Below, in pieces: positions 23,675 through 37,190 of a DNA stretch of 64,000 bases. The notes under the pieces were generated by a model that did not search any database, had not been told where the DNA came from, and saw only the letters and a list, made by a program, of their open reading frames with translations. Every line of letters starts with the position of its first letter. The stretch's first letter is position 1. The DNA is taken from positions 121,032,501 to 121,096,500 of the forward strand of contig NC_083685.1 of assembly GCF_033118175.1 (NCBI RefSeq), read 5' to 3'. Made by a program: the position numbers and the translations under genes. Origin of the DNA: Dama dama (Eukaryota; Chordata; Mammalia; Artiodactyla; Cervidae).

Positions 23675-26600
23675 TGCAGAACCTAAACTCCACATCCAGA
23701 GGCTGTTTCCACTCCCATGGCCTCTGGGAACAGAGAAAGACATGAGGTGTGTGGGCAGGGCCAAAGATGACGCATTCGGCTGATGAGCATAAATCAGAAT
23801 TCACACTGAACACGGTACATGCAAAAGCTGTCAGGTGAGCAGTGACTGAAAAGAGGGGTGAAGATGAAGTCTGGGAACACTGTCAAGACCAAAGGAAAAT
23901 ATAAATAAAATGTCACAGGTACAAATCTTAATGTTTGGGGCAGAAAGGACTTAAGTGAAATTGTCAAAACACAACAGTTAACCCCAAGAACACCAGAAGT
24001 CTTTGTCTACACTGTCATGCAAATTTAATAAGTATAGGATGCAAAGTGCTTCACACCAGATACTGAATTATGTAAACTGTGAGCCATCTATCCGCAATTC
24101 TGCCTTTGGCTATGAGTCCTTTGCAGTTTGTCACAAAAACACAAACAAGGTGGATAAAGCACAACCTTGGGATCCAAGAAAAATAAAGGGCCAATGAAGG
24201 CAAGCAGAGGGAGAGCTGGCTGGCCTAGGGTACAGCAGAATGGGAGTGACAGTGAGACGCTGGCGTTAGGGCGGCCCTCAATCTGCCTTACAGGGCCATT
24301 TTCACTGGCTGAACTGCAATGTCAAATTTGGGACTCAGGTCATAACATGACCCCAAGCAGAGTCACTACAAGAAATAACCCACTTTGGTCTATTCTACAG
24401 ATCTCTTCGGAGCACCTCCCAGGTGAGAAACAGCCCAAACTTTCTTCTGCGAGTTTCTTTAATTGACTCTGAAAATCCCAAGAAAAGGCAGAACCCACTT
24501 GCATGAGGTTTTTTACTGCATCCCAGTAGAGAACACATTCCACAGCACTGAAGGGGGCAGGTAAGGACAGTTGTCTGTATTAACAATACCTGCTGCTCTG
24601 CCCCTGCTCTCACCCTCAATGGGGCAGGCACCACAGCCTGTGGGCCACAAGCCCTGGGACCACCCCAGGAAGGAGGCCAGCAGGGGCAAGTCACCCAGCA
24701 GTGCAGTGAGCTCCAAAGCCCAACCCAGTCCATTCCCTAACACTCACCAGTTCAAAGGTCAATCCCCAAAATGCCTGGCAGCTGAATTCCTTCTCCCAGA
24801 GGTGAGCAGGCTGAGCTGTCAGCCTCATTTTCGGGAACCATCAAGGTGCCTAACTCCAGCACCTTAACCACAACCCCACCAGGAAACACTGCTGCACAGT
24901 GTTAGGGTCTGCAAACAGCAGCTGTGCCTAAACCCAAAAGATAAGCCAACAAATGCCCAAAACATGAACGAAACTATCCACTGGCCCTGTCATTCCCCTT
25001 CTTCCTCCAAACTCTCTCCTCCGCCACAAGGTAGAATCATGGCTGCAGTTCATTTGCACGTGCTCTGAGAAGATGCAGGCAACTCTGTGACCAACACTGA
25101 AGGAAAGGGCAATGGTCACTTAAAACACAACAATTATCTCTGCTTTGATGATGGAGCAGGTGGTGGAGGGTCACTTTGTTCCAGGCAGACACCTACCCCT
25201 ATACATACTCCGCCTGGCGGGAAACACTCTGAAAATGCGTCTTTCTAACAGCAAAACCAACTTTCCAACTTTCATCCCTTGACCACTTGATAGACTTGAG
25301 AGGCACAATGAACTGAAGGCAAGGCTGAAATTGAGCCTCTGCTACATGCCAGGCAGCAAATGTCCTGTATGTGGCACCTAAGAACAGTCCCCAGAGGATT
25401 AACTGAGGTTGTGGAGCACCTTGGCTTCCTGGAACCCCCACAACCGCTGCACGAGTCCCCAAGGCCTGGCTGGAGGAGGGTGCATCACAGCAAAGCGCCA
25501 CAGGGCACTTTTCATCCCCTTTCATAGATACGCACACAGGACATAATGGGTTAAGTCGGGGTCATTTCAGACACTTGCTGGCACTGGAAGTCTTGCTAAA
25601 TGCCTTCACTTACCTTAGGAAGTTATGACTATTCCCATTACATTTGTTTTCAAGCCACCCAGGAAAACAGCATTTCAGCCCAAGGAAAGGTGCTGATGGT
25701 GGCTTGGAAACTCTTTAGGGAAAGAACAGGAGAGCGACAGGACCCTTTGTTTGCCATTTTTCCCTGGCCCTAGTGCAAAAATCACACCTTGTACTAAACT
25801 GCCAGAACCCCCAATTTGTTAGTAAGTCTTAAAAAGATAAATTCTTCACCCTAGACGCTCAGCTTTATAATCTCCTGATCCATCTCCTAATAAAACTTTC
25901 AGTTGAGACTTATGATGAACTGAGTGAGGTTTATTTAACTGCAGGATTTTCAGCTGAAACAACAGTTGGCATTTTTCCTTCAAGCTCCCGCAGAAACACA
26001 AATTTATGTACCTACAAGGTAATAAGGCAAAGTCTTAAATTTAATCAGAAGAAATATTTCACCTGTGGCAAACTGATAAATTATTTAGAAAAGGGCTCAA
26101 TCGGCCTGGCAAGGAAATCTGGGCCAGATAGTCTGGAAGCTTCAGACAAAAACATCATCATCAAGGTTTCTCTAAACTCCTTCTTGACCCCAAATCACCT
26201 TTATCAAAATGTTTAATCTTGAACAATCAAAGCTAGAAAAGTACACGTTTTCTACTAGGAGGAAAAACTAGAAGCATTTTAACACCAGAAAGGAAATCAA
26301 CTCATCAAGCTACCACTCTGATGATGCTAACAGGTTTCCAGTAGTTTATTCTCTGCACTGCCTAGAAGGGAGGAAGACGGCAGGATCCCCCAGCCTGTTC
26401 CCATCCACGGCAATGTGGAGGCCTGAGAGGATTACCACAAACACTAATGAAGATGACCTTATTTCCAGTGGCCCAACCTTTGTGAGTCTTCCAGTACAGG
26501 ATACAGAGAGAGAGAGAAAACCAGATCTATGGGTATCGACATCAAAGGTCTAGAAATTTAATAACGTTCCCATTGTTTTATTGCAGATGCAATCAACCTC

Positions 26601-28343
26601 TCTTTATTACTGCAGAAAACTCGAGAGCACTGTAGAGTGCAATAAAGTGGTGTGTGTTTCGCTCTGCAATGTTTCAAAGGACCCTGATTTATAGTTAGGA
26701 ACCAGGCACCCAGATGTAAACATCTGAGCTTGGTGACTGCCTTATGTTTTGCGCAAACTCTGTGAGGCAGCATAAGGCTGCCACCACACTCTGAGAACCA
26801 CCCCATCGGATGCCAGGCCTCCTTCCCTCCTGTAAACCCACGTGAAGGCGTGCAGGGGAGAGATGGGTGCACTTGCATTAGGACATGTACCATCACTGCC
26901 CAGTGCATGCGGCACAGCCCCATGACCCACACCAGTCAGCCAGTCAGGTATCTGGCTGCACCCTTACCTTAGGCTTGTCTCTGAAATACACAAGTCCCAC
27001 TAACTAACTGTTTGTAGCAGAAACACTGCAAACATTTTATAGTACTTAAAAATGAATGTAATGGTCTTGGCATTCAAAAAAGAAAACATTAAGTATTCAT
27101 TGTTGTGGTTCTGCTTCCTGAATGCAGGCAAAAAGATACCATCCTGTTGCATGAACTGCTTCTTACTAGGCTACAGCTGATACTTTATTCCAACTCTACT
27201 CTATAAACCAACCCAGATGGAATCCCACTACACTAGTATATTGGCACCTTTGCCAAGACTTCCAATAATCTGGAAACATTCTCCCTCACCAGCCCTCTGA
27301 ACCATCTCTCCTTCACAAAGTTACTTTGGAGATCTTGAAACCCCATTGACTTTAACAAATTTTCTCAGACCATCCTTCCAGAGGACTACACCCCTTTGTA
27401 CCACTGCTGGCCACCTGTGTCCTGGGAAGGTAATTTCTCAGTCCTATGTGTGATTCCACACCATTATTTTTGGCTCTGCAATCATTTCTCTCTATATAAA
27501 TGCTGCCTGCCTTACATGCTAATGCCTCTTCCAGATAGCATGGAAGAGCTTTGCTCACAGACAAAAATTTAGATTAAAAATAATAATGATCCTACTTTAG
27601 AAGATTCCATTTACTGTTAGCTAGCATGAACCTGCTGATACCTACCAAGCTAAACTAATAATAAAGCTAACAGTAAATCAACTCTTAGCACATGAAAAAA
27701 AAAAATTGTAAATCACACCAGATGGAATAAACATAAAATGCCTTGATATATTAAACATGCATTCTGAAAGATTGTATCTTCTATGTAACAATTCTTTTAA
27801 AGGAAGAAAGAACTAAACCAGCAGAGACCCTTCCTATGAAGAATACAATCAGTAGATCTGAATTGATCTGGTAATGTTCTTTCTTAAATGTGTCTAGCAA
27901 AGAGAAAAACAGAAAGTCAAACCCAGAGGAAGGTCAGAAGGCATTCTTTTACATTTTTAGTCATGCTGGTTCTCAACCTTCCATCTGCCAGGAGCATCAC
28001 ATCTTCCAGTGTCACCTGTGTACGTTGTCCCATATGGACCATAAGGTGTGTCTGTGCCTCTGAAAGCACTCACCCCTAAGTGCCTGTCTAGCCTGGAGTA
28101 CTTTCAAAGTCCTCAAGGAAGCTATTTTCTACTGATAACACCCAGGCATCTCAACTATTTTTAAAGGACCACACCATCTAAATCTTACTGGTCCTTATCG
28201 AAGCCCCAAATACACTGTACTCTAAAGAAAAATGCTATTGAACTTTTGTATAAGCCATCAAGAGTAACAAATCTGAGGGAGGAAAAAGCAAAGCCTTTAG
28301 ACATAGATGAAACTCTCTACTAAGAATTCTAAATTCTTGTTCT
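23675..28343. other. Apparently single-copy intron
   Basis: About 4.7 kb without a repeat family, exon or RNA that I can support. Several open frames of 100-125 codons (for example 24395-24733 - and 26558-26932 -) have no recognisable domain and no splice context tying them to RPTOR. Confidence 0.45.
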
Positions 28344-28359
28344 AAAGAACAAGAATCCA

Positions 28360-28694
28360 AGAGGTTTCCCTGGTGGCTCAGTGGTAAAGAATCCACCTGC
28401 CAAAGCAGGAGACCTGGGTTCAATCCCTGATCTGAGAAGATCCCACATGCCACGGAGCAACTAAGCCCATGCACCACAACTATTGAGCATTAGTGCTCTA
28501 GAGTCCTGGAGCTGCAACCACTAAGTCCAAAACTTCTGAAGCCTGCAAGCCTAGAGCCTGTGCTCCACAACAAGAGAAGCCACAGCAATGAGAGGCCCAC
28601 ACACTGTAACTAGAGACTAGCCCCGGCTGACACAAGAGAAAGCCTGCATGCAGAAATGAAGATCCAGCACAACCAAAAATAAATTTAAAAAGAA
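28360..28694 (+). mobile_element. Long CHR-type SINE with tRNA-Glu head
   Basis: GGTTTCCCTGGTGGCTCAGT, GGGTTCAATCCCTGATCTGA, CCACGGAGCAACTAAGCCCA, TAGAGCCTGTGCTCCACAAC, then AACCAAAAATAAATTTAAAA. The 16-bp flanks AAAGAACAAGAATCCA (28344-28359) and AAAGAACAAGAGTCCA (28695-28710) differ at one base and form the target-site duplication. Confidence 0.92.
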
Positions 28695-28710
28695 AAAGAA
28701 CAAGAGTCCA

Positions 28711-29807
28711 TTATTACTGACTTGACAAGTTAGAAATGCAAAGCACAAGGACACACCTGAGGCACAGAGATGTTTCATGACACTAGTCACCTGACACCAT
28801 GAGCAAAAGCAGAAATTACCAAGGGTACTATCACAGGCAGGAATATATTCATTCCTGGCTATTCTCATCTCTAGGAATGTAAATAATCCATGAGGAATTC
28901 CTGAATTCCAGATCACATGGATAAATGATCCGCAAACAAAAACACTAAGCAGGCAAATGTTCACTGGTTCTCTGAGACATTGGCTCCCCTTAGGCTCATG
29001 ACCCTAAAAGCAGAGGCAAAAGCCCACAGGAGGCACGATGGCGGCCCCACTCACTCAAACCCCACCCCCCATCCCATTCCGTCCTGGAGAAAATTCCAGA
29101 ACCAGCATCACACAAAGCTGTATGGAAAGGAACCTCCATAAATACTCCAGATTTCTAATTTTCTATTAGAATTATTAAATCCTCAAACTAGTTAATGAGA
29201 AAGACTAAAGAAAATAGGTCTTTGGGTTTACAAATAACTTCAGATCTTAAAGGCAATTTGACACAGTTATATTCTATGCCACATTTCTTTTTTGAAAAAA
29301 AGTTTAAGATATAGGCAACAAAAGACCCAGTAATTGGTAACTGTCTCCTTAAAAAGAACCTTACCTTTTGATTCAAAGACAAAGCATATAATAGGTGTCA
29401 TCTTTTGAACATTGACTGCTTTTTTCCTCGACTATTTGAAAATTGAAGATGGGAGAAATAGCTGTAACTAGTTGAGGTTACAGAATATTACTGAAAATAC
29501 ACTTCCTGTGCAAAATAAAAACCACGACCTGAGAGTAACACGAAAAATACTTTTTTCCTAAACATTTCATGGGAAAGCTTAGGCAAAATAAAAATTAGAC
29601 CATCCAATCAATGACTCACACTAGGGCATGTGCTTCCTTATGATTCTATGGAGCACATCAACAGACAGAAGAGGGAGGCAGGCCTGCCATAGGGGGTGTC
29701 CAATCACTGGATTGTACGAGGTCAGAATCTGGATTCAAAGACTGTTTAAGAGCAAGAAACTAGATTTCTCTGTAAGAAAGTAAAAGAAGAGCAAATAAAG
29801 AGCTTAC
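28711..29807. other. Apparently single-copy intron below the exon
   Basis: I recognise no repeat. This is the first 1.1 kb of intron downstream of the 83-bp exon in the direction of RPTOR transcription. Confidence 0.45.
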
Positions 29808-29890
29808 CCTTGGCTGCCAGTTCTCATACTGCTTCTGTAAATTTGCACCAATGGTTTCCAGAGCTTTCTGAGGACCCATCGACAGAGGAT
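29808..29890 (-). CDS. RPTOR: RPTOR coding exon, raptor residues about 89-116
   Basis: This is the next raptor coding exon, 83 bp, 7717 bp of intron downstream of the previous one. On the minus strand the acceptor is a strong pyrimidine tract ending GCTCTCCCAG. The exon begins with the last two bases of a split Asp codon and reads PLSMGPQKALETIGANLQK, then QYENWQPR. It ends on a complete AGG codon at the donor AGG|GTAAGC. Joined to the upstream exon, the frame is continuous with no stop. In raptor this stretch follows ECWID and precedes ARYKQSLDP, inside the RNC region that packs against mTOR. The following exon, expected to start with ARYK, was sought at lower coordinates on the minus strand and not seen. 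It lies outside the window unless I missed it. The exon is too short to appear as a long open frame and is recognised from its protein sequence and its splice sites together. Confidence 0.97.
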
Positions 29891-30214
29891 CTGGGAGAGC
29901 AATGAGAAGGAGAAAGTTTTTTATTTGTTCATTTCCTCCTTGCTAAACATCTCTTTCAGAGTTTCCTCTTAGACAATTCACTTCAAAGTCACCTTTGACT
30001 AAAGACAACACAACAGAGCCTGAGGTTTACCTGTGTTTAGCCTGACTTAAAGAACTACTAAGCCTCCTTGGGAGGCTAAGAAACTCACAACTTTCCTAGG
30101 GAAAACTGGTTTTATTAACATCACTGGTCCCGTGATTGTTTCCTTTCATCCATGTTTGTCATTTTAGCACCTATGGTTCTCTAGATGAGGGTGAAAGAGG
30201 AACGTAAAAATAGC

Positions 30215-30905
30215 CAGCTTAAAACTCAACATTCAAAAAACTAAGATCATGGTATCCAGTCCCATCACTTCATGGCATATAGAAGGGGGAAAGGTACAAG
30301 CAGTGACAGATTATTTTCTTGGGCTCATGACTGAGGACAATGACTGCAGTCATGAAATTAAAAGACGCTTCCTCCTTGGAAGGAAAGCAATGACAAACCT
30401 AGGCAGTGTGTTAAAAAGCAGAGATATACTTGCCAACAAAGGTCCACCTAGTCAAAGCCATGGTTTTTCCACTAGTCATGTACAGATGTGAGAGTTGGAC
30501 CATAAAGAAGGCTGAGAGCTGAAGAATTGATGCTTTCAAATTGTGGTGCTAGAAAAGACCTTGAGTCTCTTGGACTGCAAGAAGATCAAACCAGTCAGTC
30601 CTAAAGGAAATTAATCCTGAATATTCATTGGAAGGACTGATTCTGAAGTTCCAATACTCTGGCCACCTGATGCGAAGAGATGACTCACTGGAAAAGACCC
30701 TGGTGCTGGGAAAGCTTGAAGGACAAAGGAGGAGATGGCACAGGATTAGATGGTTAGGTAATATCACTGACTCAATGGACAATCTAAGCAAAGAGTGAGT
30801 GAAGAGTGAGTGAGTGAAGAGAGAGAGAGTGAAGGACAGGGAGGCCTGGTGTGCTGCATCCATAGGGTCAACAAAGAGTTCAGACTTAGTGATTGAACAA
30901 CAATA
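30215..30905 (+). mobile_element. BovB LINE, 5'-truncated and decayed
   Basis: From CAGCTTAAAACTCAACATTC to the 3' end AGTGATTGAACAACAATAAC. Several indels and stops break the frame. Near 30797-30830 the BovB sequence is replaced by a local GAGTGAGTGA-type tandem repeat. No clear target-site duplication was seen. Confidence 0.93.
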
Positions 30906-32720
30906 ACAAAACTGTGTAAGAATGCAAAAGGAAGCAGAAAACAGTTTCAACAAATAGAAGCCATCAAATAGATGCTCATGTCCTGTGTGTGAAGACCAAC
31001 AGAGTAACTGCCAGAGATGGTCTGAAAGCCTCTAACTCCTGTACCCTCACTTCCACACAGTGACCTTGTGGTCAGCACTCTGGCCACAGCTAATCTGTGG
31101 CTAAGAGAACAGAAATGGCTTCCTCTGTAAACAGATAAAGGCCTGTCCAGGAGTCACACTGATCAGGGGCAGCTCTTAGCCACATCTCTAAAGAATCAGG
31201 ACAAAGACAAACGGAGGGAGGGAGTTCCAAAGGCCCACGGTGGGGGAAGGATGAAACCTACACCTTGTCCTCAGACTTCAGCCTCTGGAAAGCCCCGGCC
31301 CCCACCTGCCGGCTTCCTCCCTTGGCTGCTCCCAGGAAGGGCATGTCAAAAGTGTGTGGGAGCTGGGGAGAGCCGCACCATGCTTCTCCATGCACCTCAC
31401 CAATGGCCCTCATCAGCAGTAGCAGCCCGATAGCAGCACCCACTCTTCTTCCCCCGGTCTTGGATCAAAATACGGCCACCTGAGGGAAGAGCAGGGACAA
31501 CTACAGTAGTCCATCAGGCTACGATCAACAAAGTGAGGCTGTCACATCCAAACCACAGGAGTCCCTGTGGTCAATTAGTTTATGGTTTCCTCCCAATAAT
31601 ATGACAGGGAATGGGAGGGGGAAGGGGAAGAGAGGGAAAGGATGAGGACAACTGAAATGGTGCATTTAATATGACATTTACTAAAATAAACAACTTAAGT
31701 AAACAAAAACAAAATCCCAGGTGGATACTGCTGACAATTTTATCAATCTGACATGGGGTGAAGTAAATTTAAAATTGTAGTTCTATCTGAACAAAACACT
31801 TCTCTTCTAATGCCTTCACAGGTTGCTACTTAATGAATGAAAGGTTAGTGAGTGAGTAGGTGGCTGGGTGGGTAGGTGGATAAATAGAAGGAAGGAAAAC
31901 TAGATGGTAATTGGTGTTTGTATAAAATTTTAGCTCTTCACAAATCTTGCCTGCAAGCTTTTCAGCATAACCCTCTGTATTTCATGATGCTTAGAACTTG
32001 ACAATGACATGGACTTAGTCCAACCTACCTCATAACAAAGAAGAGAAAGCTGAAACTTAAAGTGGTCAGACAACCTGGTCCAAGGTTACAAAGATTCTTG
32101 GTGGAGCTGGCATTCAGCCAATGCAAGAAGTGGGAGTCTTTTATTTAAACCCCCCATCTTCTTTACATTTACACAACCTGACTACCACATCCTACCCAAT
32201 TTTCCTTCAAAAGAGCCTGCACTCCATCACTATGACTACACTGGTCATTATATGATGGTCACCACCATCATCAACTATGGTGGTGTTGGTCCCACCAGCA
32301 GCATCTCGTGTTGACACTATGGAGATTCCCTGCTCCCAGTCAGTTCCCAAAGAGCTACAGGGGGCAGAGGGCAAAGGCCAGGAAGCACAGCAGGGCTCAC
32401 TGACCTGTCTCCTCTCAACCCACCTGGAGACCAACCAGCACAATGAGTCCTTCTAAAATACCGCTTCTGTGATGTCACTCCCCACAAAAGGCCTACGGTG
32501 CTTCCTGAATGCTCCCACTTAGATAACATGCAAAATCAGCAGAGCTAACAGACACTGTCAAGACAGTGGAGGCTTGGGGCGGAGGTGACTAGAAGGTGAC
32601 AAGAGACAAGATGGGCTTCTGGGCCACTGATAATACTGTTTCTTGATCTGGGTCTGCTCAGCTTGGGAAAAGTTATCAACTATACACTTGGATCAGTGTA
32701 CCCTCCTATACATATGCTAT
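30906..32720. other. Mostly single-copy intron with a MIR-like relic
   Basis: A degenerate GGTGGGTAGGT/GTGAGTGAGT tetranucleotide-like run lies at about 31838-31900. Around 32030-32120, GAGAAAGCTGAAACTTAAAG and TCCAAGGTTACAAAGATTCT look like an antisense MIR core, only weakly. Nothing else is recognised. Confidence 0.45.
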
Positions 32721-32933
32721 GCACAGATGCTCAGTCATGCCGACTCTTTGGGACCCAATGGACTATAGCCCTCCAGGTTTCTCTGTCCCAGGGATTCCCC
32801 AGCAAGAATACTAGAATAGGGTGCCATTCCCTTCTCCAGAGAATCTTCCTGACCAAAGGATTGAACCCACATCTCTTACATTTCCTGCACTGGCAGGTGG
32901 ATTTTTTTACCAGTAGCACCACCTGGGAACCCC
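32721..32933 (-). mobile_element. Bov-tA SINE, antisense
   Basis: GCACAGATGCTCAGTCATGC to CACCACCTGGGAACCCC, reverse complement of Bov-tA. An exact 11-bp target-site duplication, ACATATGCTAT, lies at 32710-32720 and 32934-32944. Confidence 0.95.
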
Positions 32934-33361
32934 ACATATGCTATACTTTAACACAAATTAAAAATTTAAAAACATGCAGAACTCACTGCTCAAGAAACAT
33001 CTGTACTTCTCCATAGCTTATATTTAGTGGACATTTCCTAAGTATTTCTTCACTGAAATATGAACAGGGTTTAAACCAAAAGTCCGTAAGAGCAAGAGGC
33101 CTAGGCGCAGGCACAGGGTGCACCCAGCATCCAGCAGCAAGGCCCAGACAAGCCCAGCAAGCACTCCCAGGGCTCCGCCCACAACCAGCCCCTTCTCCTC
33201 CCAGGGCTCACTCTCACCTCCCCGTGCAGCCCCCACCCCCCGATATGGCCTGTTCCAACTCCACCATGTCTGCTGAGTTCAAGGGGCCTGTCTCCCTTGT
33301 GCTGGTCTTGTCTAAAACTAAATCCTAAGAAGCATGACTACATTTCTATATATACCTCTGC

Positions 33362-33418
33362 ACTTAACAGGTAGGTCTGCACTTAACATCTGTTGACCAA
33401 CTCAACTACCTGTTAAGT
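33362..33418. repeat. Perfect 13-bp inverted repeat with 31-nt loop
   Basis: ACTTAACAGGTAG (33362-33374) and its exact reverse complement CTACCTGTTAAGT (33406-33418). A direct repeat of CTGCACTTAACA overlaps the left arm. Confidence 0.95.
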
Positions 33419-34569
33419 CCGAGTCTGATACAAGGATCAGACAACAGGCTGTGAAAAGACCTGCAAAACCAAGAGCCGCAAGCAGGGGCTCCCTGCTACT
33501 GTTTTTAGCTCATCGACACAGGCCTCTTCATATCCATGTGGGGGGAGAAGAAAATGCTTTTCTCTAAGAAGTAAGAAACACAAAGCAAAAGGCCTCCCAA
33601 ATATTTTCTTAGGAGAACAGAATTCCCAAGCATCCAATCAACTCACAGCCATCTTACCTCTGAAACACGGCTACTGTTAGCTAGATGTAAAAGACATCAA
33701 GGCTAAATGACGCTCCCTCCCCTTCAGCGCTCAGCTCATCTACACTCTGCTTTCAAACACTGATCCTCTCAGGTACAGGAGAGCTGTTCTTTAGCGGGAT
33801 TGTTTTTAGTTTAATGTGGGGCCATAAAACAAAACAGCCTCTCCCCTGCTTCCCTGAGTGTCGCCTCCATGAAATAAAATAGCATCTTATTGTCTAGAGG
33901 AACAGAGGGGCGGTAGCCATGTAGGCACACTCATTCCTGCTGGGCTACTCGGAGGCTTATGCACCTTTCCCCCACTCCCTCGCTGGAGCTGGAATCTGAG
34001 TCTTGGCCGTGCAGCAGTCCAGCAGGGAGGGCGGGCCATCACTGCTGGGTAGCACAGTGCATCTTCTACTTGCTTATTCTGGCACCACAGGAAAACCTAA
34101 AGGGCCACTTCAGGGACACTCAGGTACATCCTCTGAGCCTCTGGAAGTAGGGCTCTCCCCAACATGTGTGGAGACTGTAGGCACAGAGGTACACAAAAAG
34201 GGACTGGAAAGTAAGAATCTGCCTATTTCTCAAGTTCTCAAACCCCTTATCCCTACAATCAGGGCAGTTTCGATCAGCAGTCTCGCCAGTTTGATGTGTG
34301 TCTGCAGCCATAAAGCAATGAACTCGTAATCCCCACCCAGCCCCATGCACAGAAGCATGGTTCTTTCCCCCATCTTTGGGGCGAGCACACAGAAGAGGCA
34401 GAGGCGGTACAGATGTGGGAACAGCTCAGGTTCCTACCTAGCACCCTGGCCTGTTGGGTGCAGTGGGGAGGCGAGTGCAGGCCCCTGGTAGCTGCTCCTG
34501 GCTGTGAACAATCCCCAAGTTGAGCCCTGTTCATGCCCCAGTTAATCGCCCTCCAGCCAAGAAGTGGGT
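33419..34569. other. Apparently single-copy intron
   Basis: I recognise no repeat or exon. Confidence 0.4.
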
Positions 34570-34675
34570 GCCATTATCAGCTCCGTTTTGCAAAGGAAAC
34601 TAAGACCCCAAATGGTTAAGTGACTGCTTGAGTGAAATAGCTGGAATGAATAAGCTGGGGTCATGATGAGTGCAA
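34570..34675 (-). mobile_element. MIR SINE relic, antisense
   Basis: CCATTATCAGCTCCGTTTTG, CAAAGGAAACTAAGACCCCA, AATGGTTAAGTGACTGCTTG and AATAGCTGGAATGAATAAGC follow reverse-complemented MIR. Confidence 0.7.
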
Positions 34676-35089
34676 AACCTTTTGATTTCTGGTGATGAAG
34701 CACAAAATTCTAAGACCAAGTATAAAACATCGATTGGCTGCCTTCTAAACGGGAACATCTTTTTAGATTATTAGAAGGTACCAAGCCCTGCAGGGGGTCT
34801 TCCTCAGGACTCCTTTCCCAGCCATGACATGCTCCAGGCATACCATCCTGAAAAAGGCAGAACCAACTTGTCATCAAGCTTGGATCTCCCTGCCTCACCA
34901 GCCAAACCATGAGTTCAAGTCGAATAAATTGGAAGTCTGATGATGAAGGAAACATTAACACAGACAAAGCACCTCTTCCCCCAAAATGCTTATTAACTAC
35001 AAAAGGGAAGGGGGGAATCTTACAGCTGAAGTTCAGGTACCAACTTAATCAAATGATAAGAGAGCTACATACCCAGCAATGAGATAAAT

Positions 35090-35545
35090 TAAAGTCATGT
35101 GCCACCTGATAGGATCCACAGGGGAAGGTGGATCTCCTCCATGATACTCCTGCCAAAGAGGCATAAACAAAATGTAATCCCAAGGAACCATTGGGGACAT
35201 TCTGCTAAACAGAGCGCCTGTGACCTTCTAAGTGTCAAGGTCATGAAGGTTAAGGAAAGACTGAAGCCTGTTCCAGGTTGGACGAAACTAAATTAGGGAC
35301 AATGTGTGAAGCAGGAAAGAGTCTCTGTGCCGTAAAGGACCTTATGGGGACAGCGGCAACCCTGAAAATGCAACCCAAGTCTTACCCAGTAGTGGGACAT
35401 CCATGTTAATCCCCTGTCTATGAGGACCAGGTTGTCATTATAAAAGAGAAACTCTTGTATGTAGCAATCATACATTAATAGGTTTCAAAGTGATGGAGCA
35501 TCATTTCAGCAGCTTGCTTTCAAAAGAATGAGGAAAAAAACTGCT
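35090..35545 (+). mobile_element. Old interspersed repeat, family not assigned
   Basis: GGGGACATTCTGCTAAACAG, AGTGTCAAGGTCATGAAGGT, TAAGGAAAGACTGAAGCCTG and AAAGGACCTTATGGGGACAG match a sequence I know as a common mammalian repeat (GGACATTCTACAAAACA..TGTCAAGGTCATGAAAGA..GGACATTATTGGGACAATTG). I cannot assign its class with certainty. A shorter possible relative lies at about 5760-5850. Confidence 0.55.
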
Positions 35546-36524
35546 TAGAGCTCCACATGCAACTTCTGAAAATGTTTTTTCAAAATAAAAATTAACATAT
35601 AGGCTGCTAGACACCATTACAAGTTTGCTGAATCAAATCTCTAAGACTTTCCCCCTCCCTTATCCCATATTGTTGAAATCACCATCATAAGGACTCGCTT
35701 TTTAATAAAAGCCAAATGAAAAATTTTTAACTCACAAAAGGCAATATGCCCTGCTGAATTCAAAATCTATTGAAATGATTACAAAGTAGACTGCATATCT
35801 GAACCTCAGAAAATTTGAACTATAACATGAAAAAATCTATTTGCTGGATTTCACATCAAGAAGAAAGGAGGGGATTCTCTGCATTTTTATTAACACTGTC
35901 CCATAAATACTGATCAAAGAGACTATGTGAGATGTGAGGGAGGGTTCTTTGATTTCTCTTTGGGGGCAGGAATGCAGAAGGCAAAGGATCCCTAGAGAAT
36001 CTAATGAAAACCAAAGCCCCTTAGCCCGGAAGGTGCACTTCTCTACTCAGACACCACCACCCACACAATCCCCAGGAGTGTACACTGGGATCTGGGCTGA
36101 GAAGTCTTATGTTAAAAAACCTAACAGAAGAGTAGTAACAGAGGGAGGAAATAGAAAACAACTGATTAAATTCAGCTTTGACAAGGGGTAAATGAAGTGG
36201 AAACAGTCAGTGGTGGCTAATACGAAGTCAATTTCAATCGGCACAGTCACCAAGGGATGGCAGAGAGCCAAGAAAGCATCTAAGGAAACTGGCCACAGGA
36301 AACAGCTACTGTCACTGGGTGGGAGGACAAGGGGCCTGTGCTGCAGGCAGGAGGCTGTGAAATAAAGGCTGTCATCCTAAGATACCCCCAAATAGTGAAA
36401 TAGGTAAGTAAAGTGGAGAAAAAAAAAACTTTTTTCCGAATTCAGATTATAACAATTTGTAATTTTTACTGTTTAAAGCAGATAAAGGGAATTTCTGCTT
36501 TTGCTTAGAATAGAGAAAGCCGCA

Positions 36525-37190
36525 GAGAGGTGGGATATGGATTGCCCCAATCCTACCAACAAGAGAAAGCTGAAAATTCAATGATGGACACAAAGGAAAT
36601 TCATACTGTGATGGCTTCACTGGTAAATTATACCAAAATTTACAGAAGAAATAATACCCTACTCAATACAAACTCTTCCTTGAAACAGGAAAGATGGGAA
36701 TACTTCTCAACTTAAACCAGCATTATTTTGCTACCAAAATGAGACAAATACGTTGCAAGATGAGAAAACTATAGACCAACAACCCTCATAAGCAGAAATG
36801 TATGATTCCTTAATAGAATATTAGCAGTCAAATCCAGGAACATATGAAAAAGATAAAACAAGTGAAGCTTATGCCAGAAATTCAAGGTTGGATCAACAAG
36901 ATCAATCCATATAATTCACCACATCAACAGACTAAAAAAGTAAAGTCAGGTTATTATCTCATTAGATGTTGAGAAAGCATCTGATAAGATTCAACATTGA
37001 TTCCTGACAGAAACTATCAGCAAACTAAGAATAGAAGTGAACTTCTTAACTTAGAAAAGACATCAGAAAAAAACCTTGGCTAGTGTCCTGTCAGTGGTGG
37101 GAGCCTAAAGCTTTCTCCCCAATGTTTTCTCTCCAGAAACAAGTGAAGGTTGTGCTGCACCATTTCTAGTCAACAATGTGCTAAGATGCT
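36525..37190 (+). mobile_element. L1M ORF2 fragment
   Basis: GATGGCTTCACTGGTAAATT, ATACCAAAATTTACAGAAGA, GAAAACTATAGACCAACAAC, CACCACATCAACAGACTAAA and CTCATTAGATGTTGAGAAAG match the RT region of ORF2 in sense order. They are interrupted by stops. Confidence 0.85.

Larger units (their letters stand above)
1..29807 (-). other. RPTOR: RPTOR intron following residue 116 (partial)
   Basis: This is intronic sequence downstream of the 83-bp exon. The 5' splice site is at 29806-29807 on the minus strand (GT). The 3' splice site lies outside the window. Roughly a third is recognisable repeat, listed separately. The rest looks single-copy, with no exon that I could support. A very long intron here fits the known large size of mammalian RPTOR. 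Confidence 0.9.
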
